Shown here piece by piece: positions 9,180 to 16,745 of a stretch of DNA of 34,321 nucleotides (positions within the stretch are counted from its first letter, which is position 1; every line of letters begins with the position of its first letter). The position numbers and the translations under genes were made by a program. The stretch is taken from contig CAYVTD010000034.1 of the NCBI GenBank assembly GCA_964454445.1, forward strand, positions 1 to 34,321, in the 5' to 3' direction. The notes beneath the pieces are model-generated. The model did no database searches, was not told the DNA's origin, and saw only the letters and a list, made by a program, of their open reading frames with translations. The DNA is from CAYVTD01 sp964454445. GTDB lineage: Bacteria; Bacteroidota; Ignavibacteria; Kapaibacteriales; UBA2268.

Positions 9180-10808
9180 ATGAATATTACCGGGATAATC
9201 GTATTCGGTATTCTATGGTTTGTATTTGCATATATTTATTATGGCAATAAAATAAAAAACAAAGCATTGGATTGTATAAAGATAGATAAGCTGCCCTCAC
9301 ACGAATTTCAAGATGAGCAAGATTATGTTCCTACAAAGACAGCGATATTATTTGGACATCACTTCTCATCAATAGCTGGAGCTGGACCTATCGTTGGACC
9401 AATATTGGCTTTTAGCTTGTTCGGCTGGCTGCCTGCAGTTCTTTGGATATTGATAGGCTCAGTATTTTTTGGTGCAGTTCACGATTTTTCAGCTATGCTT
9501 GTTTCTGTAAAAAACAAAGGTATATCAATAGTTGAAATTGCTGAAACAGCTATTTCAAAGCGAGCAAGCACAATCTTCGCAATTTTTGTATGGCTTACTT
9601 TAACACTTGTCGAAGCAGTTTTTGCCAATTTAACAGCAAGCACCGTAGTTGATAAACCAGAAATAGCCATTCCAACTTTCGGTCTGATTGCTTTGGCAAT
9701 AATATTTGGATATTTTGTAATAAGAAAGAATATGAATTTAGTTACCGGCACTATCCTTGCTTTGATAATACTTGGATTCTTAATCTATTTAGGGGAAATA
9801 TTCCCAATCGTAGCCAGCTACGATTTTTGGCTTATATTAACTTTCGTCTATACTTTTGCAGCAGCGATTTTACCCGTTTGGCTATTACTGCAGCCACGCG
9901 ATTATTTGTCTATGTATATATTAATTATTTCGCTTCTTTTTGGCTTGGTTGGGATACTGATACTACATCCGAGTATTAATTCGCCAGCATTTATCTCATT
10001 TAACAGCAAATCAGGTCCTATATTTCCAATCTTGTTTATTATCATTGCTTGTGGTGCAATATCTGGCTTTCATTCGATTATAGCAAGCGGGACAACAGCA
10101 AAACAACTTGATAAGATACCTGATGCAAAAAAAATTGGCTTCGGAGGAATGCTTGTCGAGGCGCTGCTTGCTTTGCTGGTCGTTATGATGGTAGCAAGTG
10201 TCTTACAATGGGAAGGAAACGGACAATTCTCTTTCCACGATTTATTAAAAAAGAGTCCTAATATTGCTTTTGGCACCGCTTATGGTTCGACGCTTGCAGT
10301 CTTTGGAATACCTATGTTTCTTGGAACTTCCTTTGGTGTTTTAATGCTTAATGCTTTTATATTAACTTCCTTAGATACAAGTGCCAGGCTTAATCGCTAC
10401 ATCGTCCAGGAAACATTAGGATCCCGCTACAAAGGCATTTTTAAAAACAAATATTTTGCCACTTCTTCTAGCCTTGTCCTTGCATTAATCCTTTGCATGT
10501 CGAATGGTTTCAAATCGCTCTGGCCCATGTTTGGCGCTTCTAACCAACTTATTGCGGCTCTAACACTTTTTGTTGTCTCGGCTTATATATCAGGTTTCAA
10601 AGCTCCATTACGATATACATTAATTCCAGCTGTCTTGATGCTCATTATTACTGAAGCGGCATTATTTTATCAGGCGGTCTTTACTCATTTTCCAACTGGA
10701 AACTGGGTATTGTTTACCTTATCTGTTATATTGTTTATATCTGGGCTTATTGTTACCATAGAGGCAAGTAAGAAGCTTTTAATTAATTTAAAAATTATTA
10801 AAAGTTGA
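9180..10808 (+). CDS. cstA: Carbon starvation protein CstA-like transporter
   Basis: This 542-residue, highly hydrophobic inner-membrane protein carries the CstA hallmark HHFSSIAGAGPIVGP (60-74) and GAVHDF (98-103), followed by repeated helices and a C-terminal segment LDTSARLNRYIVQE that is also conserved. CstA proteins take up peptides or pyruvate, usually when carbon is limiting. The protein is shorter than the ~700-residue E. coli CstA and resembles the compact forms seen in many anaerobes and Bacteroidota. The ATG at 9180 has only a weak upstream AAGG. It starts 39 bp after prkA on the same strand, consistent with co-expression. The substrate cannot be told from the sequence. Confidence 0.93.
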   Translation: MNITGIIVFGILWFVFAYIYYGNKIKNKALDCIKIDKLPSHEFQDEQDYVPTKTAILFGHHFSSIAGAGPIVGPILAFSLFGWLPAVLWILIGSVFFGAVHDFSAMLVSVKNKGISIVEIAETAISKRASTIFAIFVWLTLTLVEAVFANLTASTVVDKPEIAIPTFGLIALAIIFGYFVIRKNMNLVTGTILALIILGFLIYLGEIFPIVASYDFWLILTFVYTFAAAILPVWLLLQPRDYLSMYILIISLLFGLVGILILHPSINSPAFISFNSKSGPIFPILFIIIACGAISGFHSIIASGTTAKQLDKIPDAKKIGFGGMLVEALLALLVVMMVASVLQWEGNGQFSFHDLLKKSPNIAFGTAYGSTLAVFGIPMFLGTSFGVLMLNAFILTSLDTSARLNRYIVQETLGSRYKGIFKNKYFATSSSLVLALILCMSNGFKSLWPMFGASNQLIAALTLFVVSAYISGFKAPLRYTLIPAVLMLIITEAALFYQAVFTHFPTGNWVLFTLSVILFISGLIVTIEASKKLLINLKIIKS

Positions 10809-10911
10809 TGTCTTGTATAATTCAGTTTATATAACAATACAATAGAAACCGCAAAATATCGTATAATTTAAATCAAATAACAGAAGAAATCAAATTTTTT
10901 GGAGAAATCTT

Positions 10912-12078
10912 ATGAAGCAAGTAAAGAATATCCTTTTGCTCGTAATTTTTATGCTTTTTGTGAGCAAAACTCTCGAAGCAGATATCATTCTTGGACCATA
11001 TCCCCAAGCAGTAACTCAAAATTCAGCGATAATAATGCTCGAATGTAACAATACCGAACCAGTCAGTTGTTTATTCAACATAAAGGGCGAAAAAACCACG
11101 CGGATTGGCTCTAGCGAATACAAAAAAATCAGCGCTAATACCTTTGTATTTAAATTATATCTTGAAAATCTCAAGCCCGGAACTGAATATGGGCTAAAAG
11201 CTGCTCAAAGAGGCATGGACGAAGCGACCAATAGTATTTATTTTAGCACATTAGCTTCAGCTGGTAATAAATTTACTTTCTCAATTATGGGCAACACAAA
11301 GGGCAATAGCGAATTAGCCTCAAAATTAGCCACAACAGCGAAAGCCTACAAGCCTTCATTCAGCTTGTTTTTAGGAGATATAGCAAGCTCGCCAGCATAT
11401 AAAAGCCTTAAAGGTGAGTTTTTTACTAAAGAAATGATTGAATATATTCAAAAATCACCCTTTTTTAATGCTGTTGGGAAAGGCGAAGGCTGGAAAGAAA
11501 ACACACAGGCTTTTACTTGTTCTCCTAAACTTAAAGATAAAAATGTAGAAAGCTCAAATAATGACCCATATTATTCATTTGAAGCAGGCGATGCCTGTTT
11601 TCTCGTTTTAAGCACTGAAACTGATATGAGAGAAGGAAGCAAGCAATGGGAATTTGCTAAAAATACTTTGGCACAAACTAATAAAAAATGGAAAATTGTT
11701 TCCTTTAATGCACCTGCTTTTTGCTCGCAATGTAATCATTTTAATAAACAAATGCAAGAAGCAAGCAAAGAACTTTTCAGCGAATATAATGTAAATCTTG
11801 TTCTTACAAGCACTGATGATGCTTATGAGCATATCGTAGCGAATAATATTCATTATTTGCTTATTTCATCTGTTGGGACAATGACACAATCGCAGAATAA
11901 TAATGACAAAGTTGCCAATGATGAAAATAAAGAGATGCGTTTAGAAACAGGGAAGCAGCAAATTATAAAAACAGAACAAGGTCAACACTTCGCAATCTCA
12001 GAAGTTAGCTCGAAAGAGCTTGTTATCACAGTGTATTCTGCTGCAAACACTGAAGTTGAAAAGATTATAATTAACTGA
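10912..12078 (+). CDS. Secreted purple-acid-phosphatase-like protein with degraded active site (probable pseudoenzyme)
   Basis: A signal peptide (about 1-23) is followed by a fibronectin-like N-terminal domain (about 24-115, ending YLENLKPGTEYGLKA...STLA), and a calcineurin-like metallophosphoesterase fold (about 120-325), the domain order of purple acid phosphatases. The fold landmarks align but the metal ligands do not. Motif 1 reads MGNTKGN (126-132; D replaced by N128). Motif 2 retains LGDIASS (D156). The GNH[E/D] motif is VGKGEG (188-193). The HHPPYS-type motif is FNAPAF (265-270). The GHDHAYER motif is STDDAYEH (300-307), so both histidines are gone. With nearly all ligands lost, hydrolysis is unlikely; binding or a structural role is my inference. 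GGAG-type ribosome site GGAG at 10901-10904, 7 nt before ATG. It lies between cstA and tyrS and its role is unknown. Confidence 0.8.
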   Translation: MKQVKNILLLVIFMLFVSKTLEADIILGPYPQAVTQNSAIIMLECNNTEPVSCLFNIKGEKTTRIGSSEYKKISANTFVFKLYLENLKPGTEYGLKAAQRGMDEATNSIYFSTLASAGNKFTFSIMGNTKGNSELASKLATTAKAYKPSFSLFLGDIASSPAYKSLKGEFFTKEMIEYIQKSPFFNAVGKGEGWKENTQAFTCSPKLKDKNVESSNNDPYYSFEAGDACFLVLSTETDMREGSKQWEFAKNTLAQTNKKWKIVSFNAPAFCSQCNHFNKQMQEASKELFSEYNVNLVLTSTDDAYEHIVANNIHYLLISSVGTMTQSQNNNDKVANDENKEMRLETGKQQIIKTEQGQHFAISEVSSKELVITVYSAANTEVEKIIIN

Positions 12079-12141
12079 TCCTCTTTCATAAGAAAATCGA
12101 ACTCTCAAATCACAGAATCTTCAATTATTTGATTAGATTAT

Positions 12142-13368
12142 ATGTTTCCACCCTTAAACGAACAAATGGACATTATCAAGAGCGGCGCAATCGAGGTATT
12201 GCCAGAAAACGAGCTCGAACAAAAAATCGTAAAGTCCATTAAAAAAGACAAACCCTTGATAGTAAAACTCGGATGCGATCCGAGCAAACCCGATTTACAT
12301 CTGGGGCACGCTGTTGTTTTGAATAAATTACGGCAATTCCAAGATTTAGGTCATACGGCATTATTAATTATTGGTGACTTTACAGCTATGATTGGCGACC
12401 CATCGGGTAGAAACAAGACACGTCCTCAGCTAACAAAAGAAGAAACACAAATATATGGACAAACATACATTGAGCAAGCTACACGTATCTTAAGCAAAGA
12501 CAGATTATTGAAACGCAGCAATTCCGAATGGCTTTCTCCTTTAGATTTTGCTGATATTATAAAATTAGCTTCAAAATATACTGTTGCACAATTGCTCGAA
12601 CGCGACGATTTTACAAAAAGATACAAAGCAGGTGTGCCAATAAGTATCCATGAACTGCTTTACCCATTGGCACAAGCATATGATTCTTATGCCACTTGGA
12701 CAGACATTGAAATAGGTGGGACAGATCAAAAATTCAACCTTCTTGTTGCTCGCGAGATACAAAAGCAATATGGAGTGGCACAGCAATGTATTGTTACCTT
12801 GCCAATTTTAGAAGGCACTAACGGCATAGAAAAAATGAGCAAATCGCTCGATAATTATATCGCTTTCAATGATTCTCCACGAGATATGTTCGGTAAAGTA
12901 ATGTCTATTCCCGATAGCCTAATTGTTCAGTATTATAAATATGCCGCTTGGGCAAATGACAGTGAAGTGGAGCAAATGGCTAAGGGTTTAGAAAATTGTA
13001 GTATTCATCCTCGTGATGCAAAAGTAAAAACGGCAATGGCAATAGTCGAAAAATATTATGATGCCGAAGCAGCAAGTAATGCACTAACAGAATTTGAACG
13101 AATTTTCAAACAAAGCGGATCGCCCGACGACATAAAAGATTTTATTATAGAATCACAAGAAACACTTATGCAATTAGGCAATGCACTTGTGCTTTCTGCG
13201 CTGGCTCCTTCTAAAAAAGAAGCTTTTCGAATGGTAAAGCAGGGCGCCGTTTCCCTCGATAACGAAAAATGTGGCGACCCATTTGCCAAAATTGATTTTA
13301 GCGAAAAACGCCTTGTCAAATATGGCAAAAAGAATTTCTTAAATATTATGGTTAAACAAAGCAATTAA
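12142..13368 (+). CDS. tyrS: Tyrosyl-tRNA synthetase
   Basis: Class I aminoacyl-tRNA synthetase that charges tRNA-Tyr with tyrosine. The 408-residue protein has the HIGH-type signature HLGH (53-56) after KLGCDPSKPDL, the segment IGDFTAMIGDPSGR (77-90), the tyrosine-pocket region QAYDSY (178-183), IGGTDQKFN (191-199) and the KMSKS loop (231-235). The C terminus (about 345-408) looks like an S4 RNA-binding domain (MVKQGAVSLDNEKCGDPF...). Length and motifs fit the TyrRS subgroup with LGCDPS, distinct from E. coli TyrS. The ATG at 12142 lacks a clear Shine-Dalgarno sequence. It sits 63 bp after the pseudo-phosphatase gene and 70 bp before the GTPase gene; no T-box leader is visible. Confidence 0.97.
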   Translation: MFPPLNEQMDIIKSGAIEVLPENELEQKIVKSIKKDKPLIVKLGCDPSKPDLHLGHAVVLNKLRQFQDLGHTALLIIGDFTAMIGDPSGRNKTRPQLTKEETQIYGQTYIEQATRILSKDRLLKRSNSEWLSPLDFADIIKLASKYTVAQLLERDDFTKRYKAGVPISIHELLYPLAQAYDSYATWTDIEIGGTDQKFNLLVAREIQKQYGVAQQCIVTLPILEGTNGIEKMSKSLDNYIAFNDSPRDMFGKVMSIPDSLIVQYYKYAAWANDSEVEQMAKGLENCSIHPRDAKVKTAMAIVEKYYDAEAASNALTEFERIFKQSGSPDDIKDFIIESQETLMQLGNALVLSALAPSKKEAFRMVKQGAVSLDNEKCGDPFAKIDFSEKRLVKYGKKNFLNIMVKQSN

Positions 13369-13438
13369 TCATTTTAGCTATGCATTATTTGTTAATTTTA
13401 TGCAATTAATTAAATAATTGAAAATTTAATTTATAACT

Positions 13439-14530
13439 ATGAACAAAAATAAACCGGAGTGGGCGCCAGTTGGCTCTGGCGAAGAATTTGCAACTGAAGT
13501 AGTATCAGGACTAAAAGGCGCCATCAAATCTGCACAAACCAAAAAAAGACCTTATTCTCCAACGGTTTCAGCGCTTAAAGAAGGTATTATCAATGGAGAT
13601 TTGCCTCTGCTCGCACGCGCAATAACTCTTGTCGAAAGCGCTTCAAAACAGCATTTGGAACAATCGCAAAAACTGATAAAAGAACTGCTGCCTTATACTG
13701 GAAAATCAATCAGAATAGCAATCTCAGGACCTCCCGGAGCGGGGAAAAGCTCTTTTATTGACTCAATAGGAGAAATTCTGTGCAACAATGGTAAAAAAGT
13801 TGCTGTGCTTGCAGTTGATCCAAGTAGTACACTTTCCGGTGGCTCAATACTCGGCGATAAAACAAGAATGGAACGGCTTTCTCGTTGCGAAAATGCATTC
13901 ATCAGACCATCTCCCTCCGGGGGAGTATTAGGAGGAGTAGCACGAAAAACACGAGAAACAATTCTTTTATGCGAAGCAGCCGGTTTCGATACAATTTTTA
14001 TCGAGACTGTTGGAGTAGGACAGAGCGAAATCAACGTTCGTTCGATGGTCGATTTTTTTCTCCTTTTACTACTGCCCGGCTCAGGCGACGAATTGCAAGG
14101 AGTGAAAAAAGGCGTTGTTGAAATTGCTGATGCTCTTGCTATCAACAAAGCCGATAATTCCCCATTAATCGCTTCTTTAACTCAAAAAGCATACATTGAA
14201 GCATTGCATTATTTGATTAATGAGGAAAGGTCAATACCACCAAAAGTATTTCTAAGCTCTGCCATAAAAGGCGACGGGATTAAAGATATTTGGGAGGAAA
14301 TTGTGAGTTTTACTCAAATAATGAAAGAGAATGGCAAGTTCGACAAACAGCGAAAAGAGCAAACCATCGAATGGATTATTTCAACAGTCGAAGAAAACAT
14401 TATAAATGATTTTTACTCTAATCCTGAAGTGGCTAAGCTCATTCCAACGATAAAAGAACAATCAATTCTTGGCAAAATTACTCCCACTTCAGCAGTAATG
14501 GAATTGCTAAAAGCATACAAGCAGAAATAA
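13439..14530 (+). CDS. meaB: MeaB/ArgK-family G3E GTPase
   Basis: P-loop GTPase of the MeaB/ArgK (MMAA) family, which guards and loads adenosylcobalamin-dependent methylmalonyl-CoA mutase. The 363-residue protein has Walker A GPPGAGKSS (97-105), VDPSS (126-130), GSILGDKTRM (135-144), ETVGVGQSE (189-197) and the guanine-specificity motif NKAD (236-239). The N-terminal ~85 residues form the expected helical arm, slightly extended (MNKNKPEWAPVGSGEEF). No mutase gene (mutA/mutB) is in this window, so its client must be elsewhere or be another B12 enzyme. It precedes smpB by 12 bp, suggesting shared transcription, but the functional link to smpB is not obvious. Confidence 0.92.
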   Translation: MNKNKPEWAPVGSGEEFATEVVSGLKGAIKSAQTKKRPYSPTVSALKEGIINGDLPLLARAITLVESASKQHLEQSQKLIKELLPYTGKSIRIAISGPPGAGKSSFIDSIGEILCNNGKKVAVLAVDPSSTLSGGSILGDKTRMERLSRCENAFIRPSPSGGVLGGVARKTRETILLCEAAGFDTIFIETVGVGQSEINVRSMVDFFLLLLLPGSGDELQGVKKGVVEIADALAINKADNSPLIASLTQKAYIEALHYLINEERSIPPKVFLSSAIKGDGIKDIWEEIVSFTQIMKENGKFDKQRKEQTIEWIISTVEENIINDFYSNPEVAKLIPTIKEQSILGKITPTSAVMELLKAYKQK

Positions 14531-14542
14531 AGGAAACAAACA

Positions 14543-15022
14543 GTGAAGACCGAACTAATGCAAGAGCGGGAAGAACGACTTATAGCTTCAAATAAAAAGG
14601 CATATTTCGATTTTTTTATTATTCAAGTATTTGAAGCTGGTATTGCTTTGCTCGGCACTGAAGTTAAATCGCTTAGACAAGGAAAATGTAGTATTAAAGA
14701 GGCTTATTGCACTTTCCCTGATAAAAAAGCCAATGAACTCTATCTTGTTGAGTCACACATTAGCCCTTACGACCACGGAAGCGCTTCCAACCACAAACCA
14801 AAACGTCGCAGAAAACTCCTTTTGCACGAACACGAGCTTGTCAAACTACGCACGGCAATTGAAGAGAAAGGTATGACGATAGTTCCCATCGAAATTTACT
14901 TTTCAGGACATCTTGTAAAAATTAGGATTGCCATCGTAAAGGCAAAAAAGAAATACGACAAACGCGAAACAACCAAACAACGCGAAACAGAGCGGGAAAT
15001 CCATAAAAAATATAAAGCATGA
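14543..15022 (+). CDS. smpB: SsrA-binding protein SmpB
   Basis: SmpB binds tmRNA and brings it to stalled ribosomes for trans-translation. The 159-residue product has the conserved core NKKAYFDFFIIQVFEAGI, ALLGTEVKSLRQGKCSIKEAY, ESHISPYDHGSASNHKPKR and the basic C-terminal tail with KKKYDKRET...REIHKKYKA, all typical. The family length is about 150-160. I take the GTG at 14543-14545 as start because AAGGAA (14530-14535) is well spaced from it. An in-frame ATG at 14558 would remove five residues. The stop is one base from the next gene's ATG, so smpB, the dehydrogenase and the DUF123 gene look like one operon. The tmRNA gene itself is not seen here. Confidence 0.95.
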   Translation: MKTELMQEREERLIASNKKAYFDFFIIQVFEAGIALLGTEVKSLRQGKCSIKEAYCTFPDKKANELYLVESHISPYDHGSASNHKPKRRRKLLLHEHELVKLRTAIEEKGMTIVPIEIYFSGHLVKIRIAIVKAKKKYDKRETTKQRETEREIHKKYKA

Positions 15023-15023
15023 A

Positions 15024-15797
15024 ATGAGACAAAATATTTTTATAACCGGTGCTTCCAAAGGCATCGGCAGACAACTTGCTATTGAATATGCACGCAGAGG
15101 CAACACATTATATCTAAGCTCTCGAAATACTGATAGATTACAAGAACTTACTGCAATATTAAATAGCGCAGGAGCAACTGCTTATTATTCACAATGCAAT
15201 GTTACTTCTCCTGAAAATGTAAAGTCTTCTTTTAAAGACGCAATCGACAAACTACATCTAATCGACATTGTAATTCTTAATGCCGGCATATCAAAAACTA
15301 GCTATTTTAAAGATTTTAATATTGAAGAATTTAAAAGAGTAATCGACGTAAATCTTTATGGTGTGATAAATTGCTTCGATATTGCATTGCAATATTTATT
15401 AAAACAGGGTTTTGGTAAGATTGTTGTAATATCTTCCATAGCAGATTCTCGCGGAATGCCAGGCAGCGGCTCTTACAACGCAAGCAAAGCCGCAGTCAGT
15501 ACTGTTTTCGAATCTGCCCGCGCAGAACTGGCTCAACACAATATCCAGTTAATCACAGTAAGACCAGGATTTATCAAAACAGACCTAACAAGCAAAAACA
15601 AATTTCCAATGCCTTTTCTAATGGATGTCGAGAAGGCAGCAAAGATCATTATTAATGGAATTGACAAATCAAAGAAAGTGATTAGTTTTCCTTTTCCGAT
15701 GACTACTTTGACAACTTTGTTGAAAATATTACCCGCGTCTGTTTACGATTTTGCATCTAAAAATATAATTAGCCCTTACAGGAAAAAATCAGAATGA
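15024..15797 (+). CDS. Short-chain dehydrogenase/reductase
   Basis: Classical SDR of 257 residues: NAD(P)-binding TGASKGIG (8-15), NAG (86-88), catalytic Ser138 in VVISSIA, and YNASK with Tyr151 and Lys155. SSRN at 32-35 follows strand 2, a position where Arg often favours NADP(H). The hydrophobic, basic C-terminal tail (about 220-257) resembles DltE/YqjQ-like or membrane-associated SDRs. The substrate cannot be predicted from sequence. It begins one base after the smpB stop and its own stop overlaps the next ATG (ATGA at 15794-15797), so translation of the three genes is probably coupled. Confidence 0.9.
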   Translation: MRQNIFITGASKGIGRQLAIEYARRGNTLYLSSRNTDRLQELTAILNSAGATAYYSQCNVTSPENVKSSFKDAIDKLHLIDIVILNAGISKTSYFKDFNIEEFKRVIDVNLYGVINCFDIALQYLLKQGFGKIVVISSIADSRGMPGSGSYNASKAAVSTVFESARAELAQHNIQLITVRPGFIKTDLTSKNKFPMPFLMDVEKAAKIIINGIDKSKKVISFPFPMTTLTTLLKILPASVYDFASKNIISPYRKKSE

Positions 15798-16159
15798 ACA
15801 AAGGTAGTTATCAGCTACATATCGAAATAAGCGAAAATATCCAAATTAAAATTGGTAGTTTGGGTATTTGTAATTTTGAAAAAGGAAAGTATGTTTACAC
15901 GGGAAGCGCAATGAGTTCTTTGACTAAAAGAGTCGAACGTCATTTAAAAATGAATAAAAAAATGCATTGGCACATTGATTATTTACTTACAAACAGAAAT
16001 GTTACTATAACAAAAATTGAGTTATTCCCATCTTCCATCAAACAAGAATGTCAACTTAACCACGACATAATCAACAACCATAATGGCGTTCCTGTAGTCT
16101 TGGGTTTTGGCTCTTCCGATTGCAAGAACTGTCCCTCACATCTCTTACTTGTACAATAG
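15794..16159 (+). CDS. DUF123 GIY-YIG-like protein
   Basis: A small 121-residue protein of the DUF123 family, a divergent branch of the GIY-YIG nuclease fold. Visible landmarks are GKYVYTGSA (31-39), RHL (49-51), HWHIDYLL (58-65), QEC (84-86) and the strongly conserved GFGSSDC-x2-CPSHL (104-117). Because Cys110, Cys113 and His116 cluster there, metal binding is possible. In some archaea and bacteria this domain is fused to endonuclease III, hinting at a DNA-repair role, but no activity has been settled to my knowledge. It overlaps the SDR gene by 4 bp and ends 22 bp from the convergent DUF2249 gene. Confidence 0.87.
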   Translation: MNKGSYQLHIEISENIQIKIGSLGICNFEKGKYVYTGSAMSSLTKRVERHLKMNKKMHWHIDYLLTNRNVTITKIELFPSSIKQECQLNHDIINNHNGVPVVLGFGSSDCKNCPSHLLLVQ

Positions 16160-16181
16160 AATACTACTTTATCTTTAATTG

Positions 16182-16700
16182 TTATGGCTTGAAAAAGTAG
16201 ATAACAAACAGCTCGTCGCTCTCCTTTGTAATCCAATGACTTGCGCCAAGGCTCGTCGCTTTGTCAATCAGAGGAGCGGGCAAGAATGGAGCAATTACCT
16301 TGTAAATCTTGCCATTACTTAGTTTTTGAACATCAGCAATGACCATTCCGACTGGATGATCGCCTTCAGCAAGTATGGGGCGGACATCGAGTTCCTTTTC
16401 AATTAGGTTTTCTGCAAACCAACTCGGCTTGTTTATCTGGTAAGTCGATTCTCCGCTATCTTCAAAGAAATCTTGTCCCACTTCTTTTCTCAATAAATTT
16501 GTTAATTCATCAATTCTTACATTTCCAATGGAGGCGGCTTGTTGTAAAGTAGCAATCTTGGCTACAGTTTTACGCAAAATTGGATTTTTAAGCTTAGCAA
16601 AAGCAGGCACATAGCCTATCAGAATATCTTCCAACTGTGGATATGTTTCTATAAGCTCCAAAACTTTCGTTTTTGGAGTAATTATCAATTTATTTTCCAT
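16182..16700 (-). CDS. DUF1858-like plus DUF2249 domain protein
   Basis: A 172-residue soluble protein with two small domains. Residues about 5-72 (ITPKTKVLELIETYPQLEDIL...LLRKEV) resemble DUF1858, the ScdA/RIC N-terminal domain found with hemerythrins. Residues about 98-171 (LDVRPILAEGDHPVGMVIADV...ASHWITKESDELFVIYFFKP) match DUF2249, a TusA-like small alpha/beta domain. The DUF2249 HWxxx end is visible (HW at 155-156). It has a TAGGAAAA ribosome site and lies 45 bp downstream of the DUF438-hemerythrin-PAS gene, so the two are very likely one operon. From partner domains, a role in nitrosative/oxidative stress or iron-sulfur repair is plausible; this is inference only. Confidence 0.8.
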   Translation of the reverse strand: MENKLIITPKTKVLELIETYPQLEDILIGYVPAFAKLKNPILRKTVAKIATLQQAASIGNVRIDELTNLLRKEVGQDFFEDSGESTYQINKPSWFAENLIEKELDVRPILAEGDHPVGMVIADVQKLSNGKIYKVIAPFLPAPLIDKATSLGASHWITKESDELFVIYFFKP

Positions 16701-16745
16701 TCTTTTTTTTCCTATATTTATATTTTTAAAGTAATAATGTCCTTG

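Noticed and set aside
13693..14148. 151-codon open frame on the minus strand
   Set aside because: It lies entirely antisense to the well-supported MeaB GTPase gene and its product is a low-complexity Ser/Pro/Arg-rich shadow without family features.
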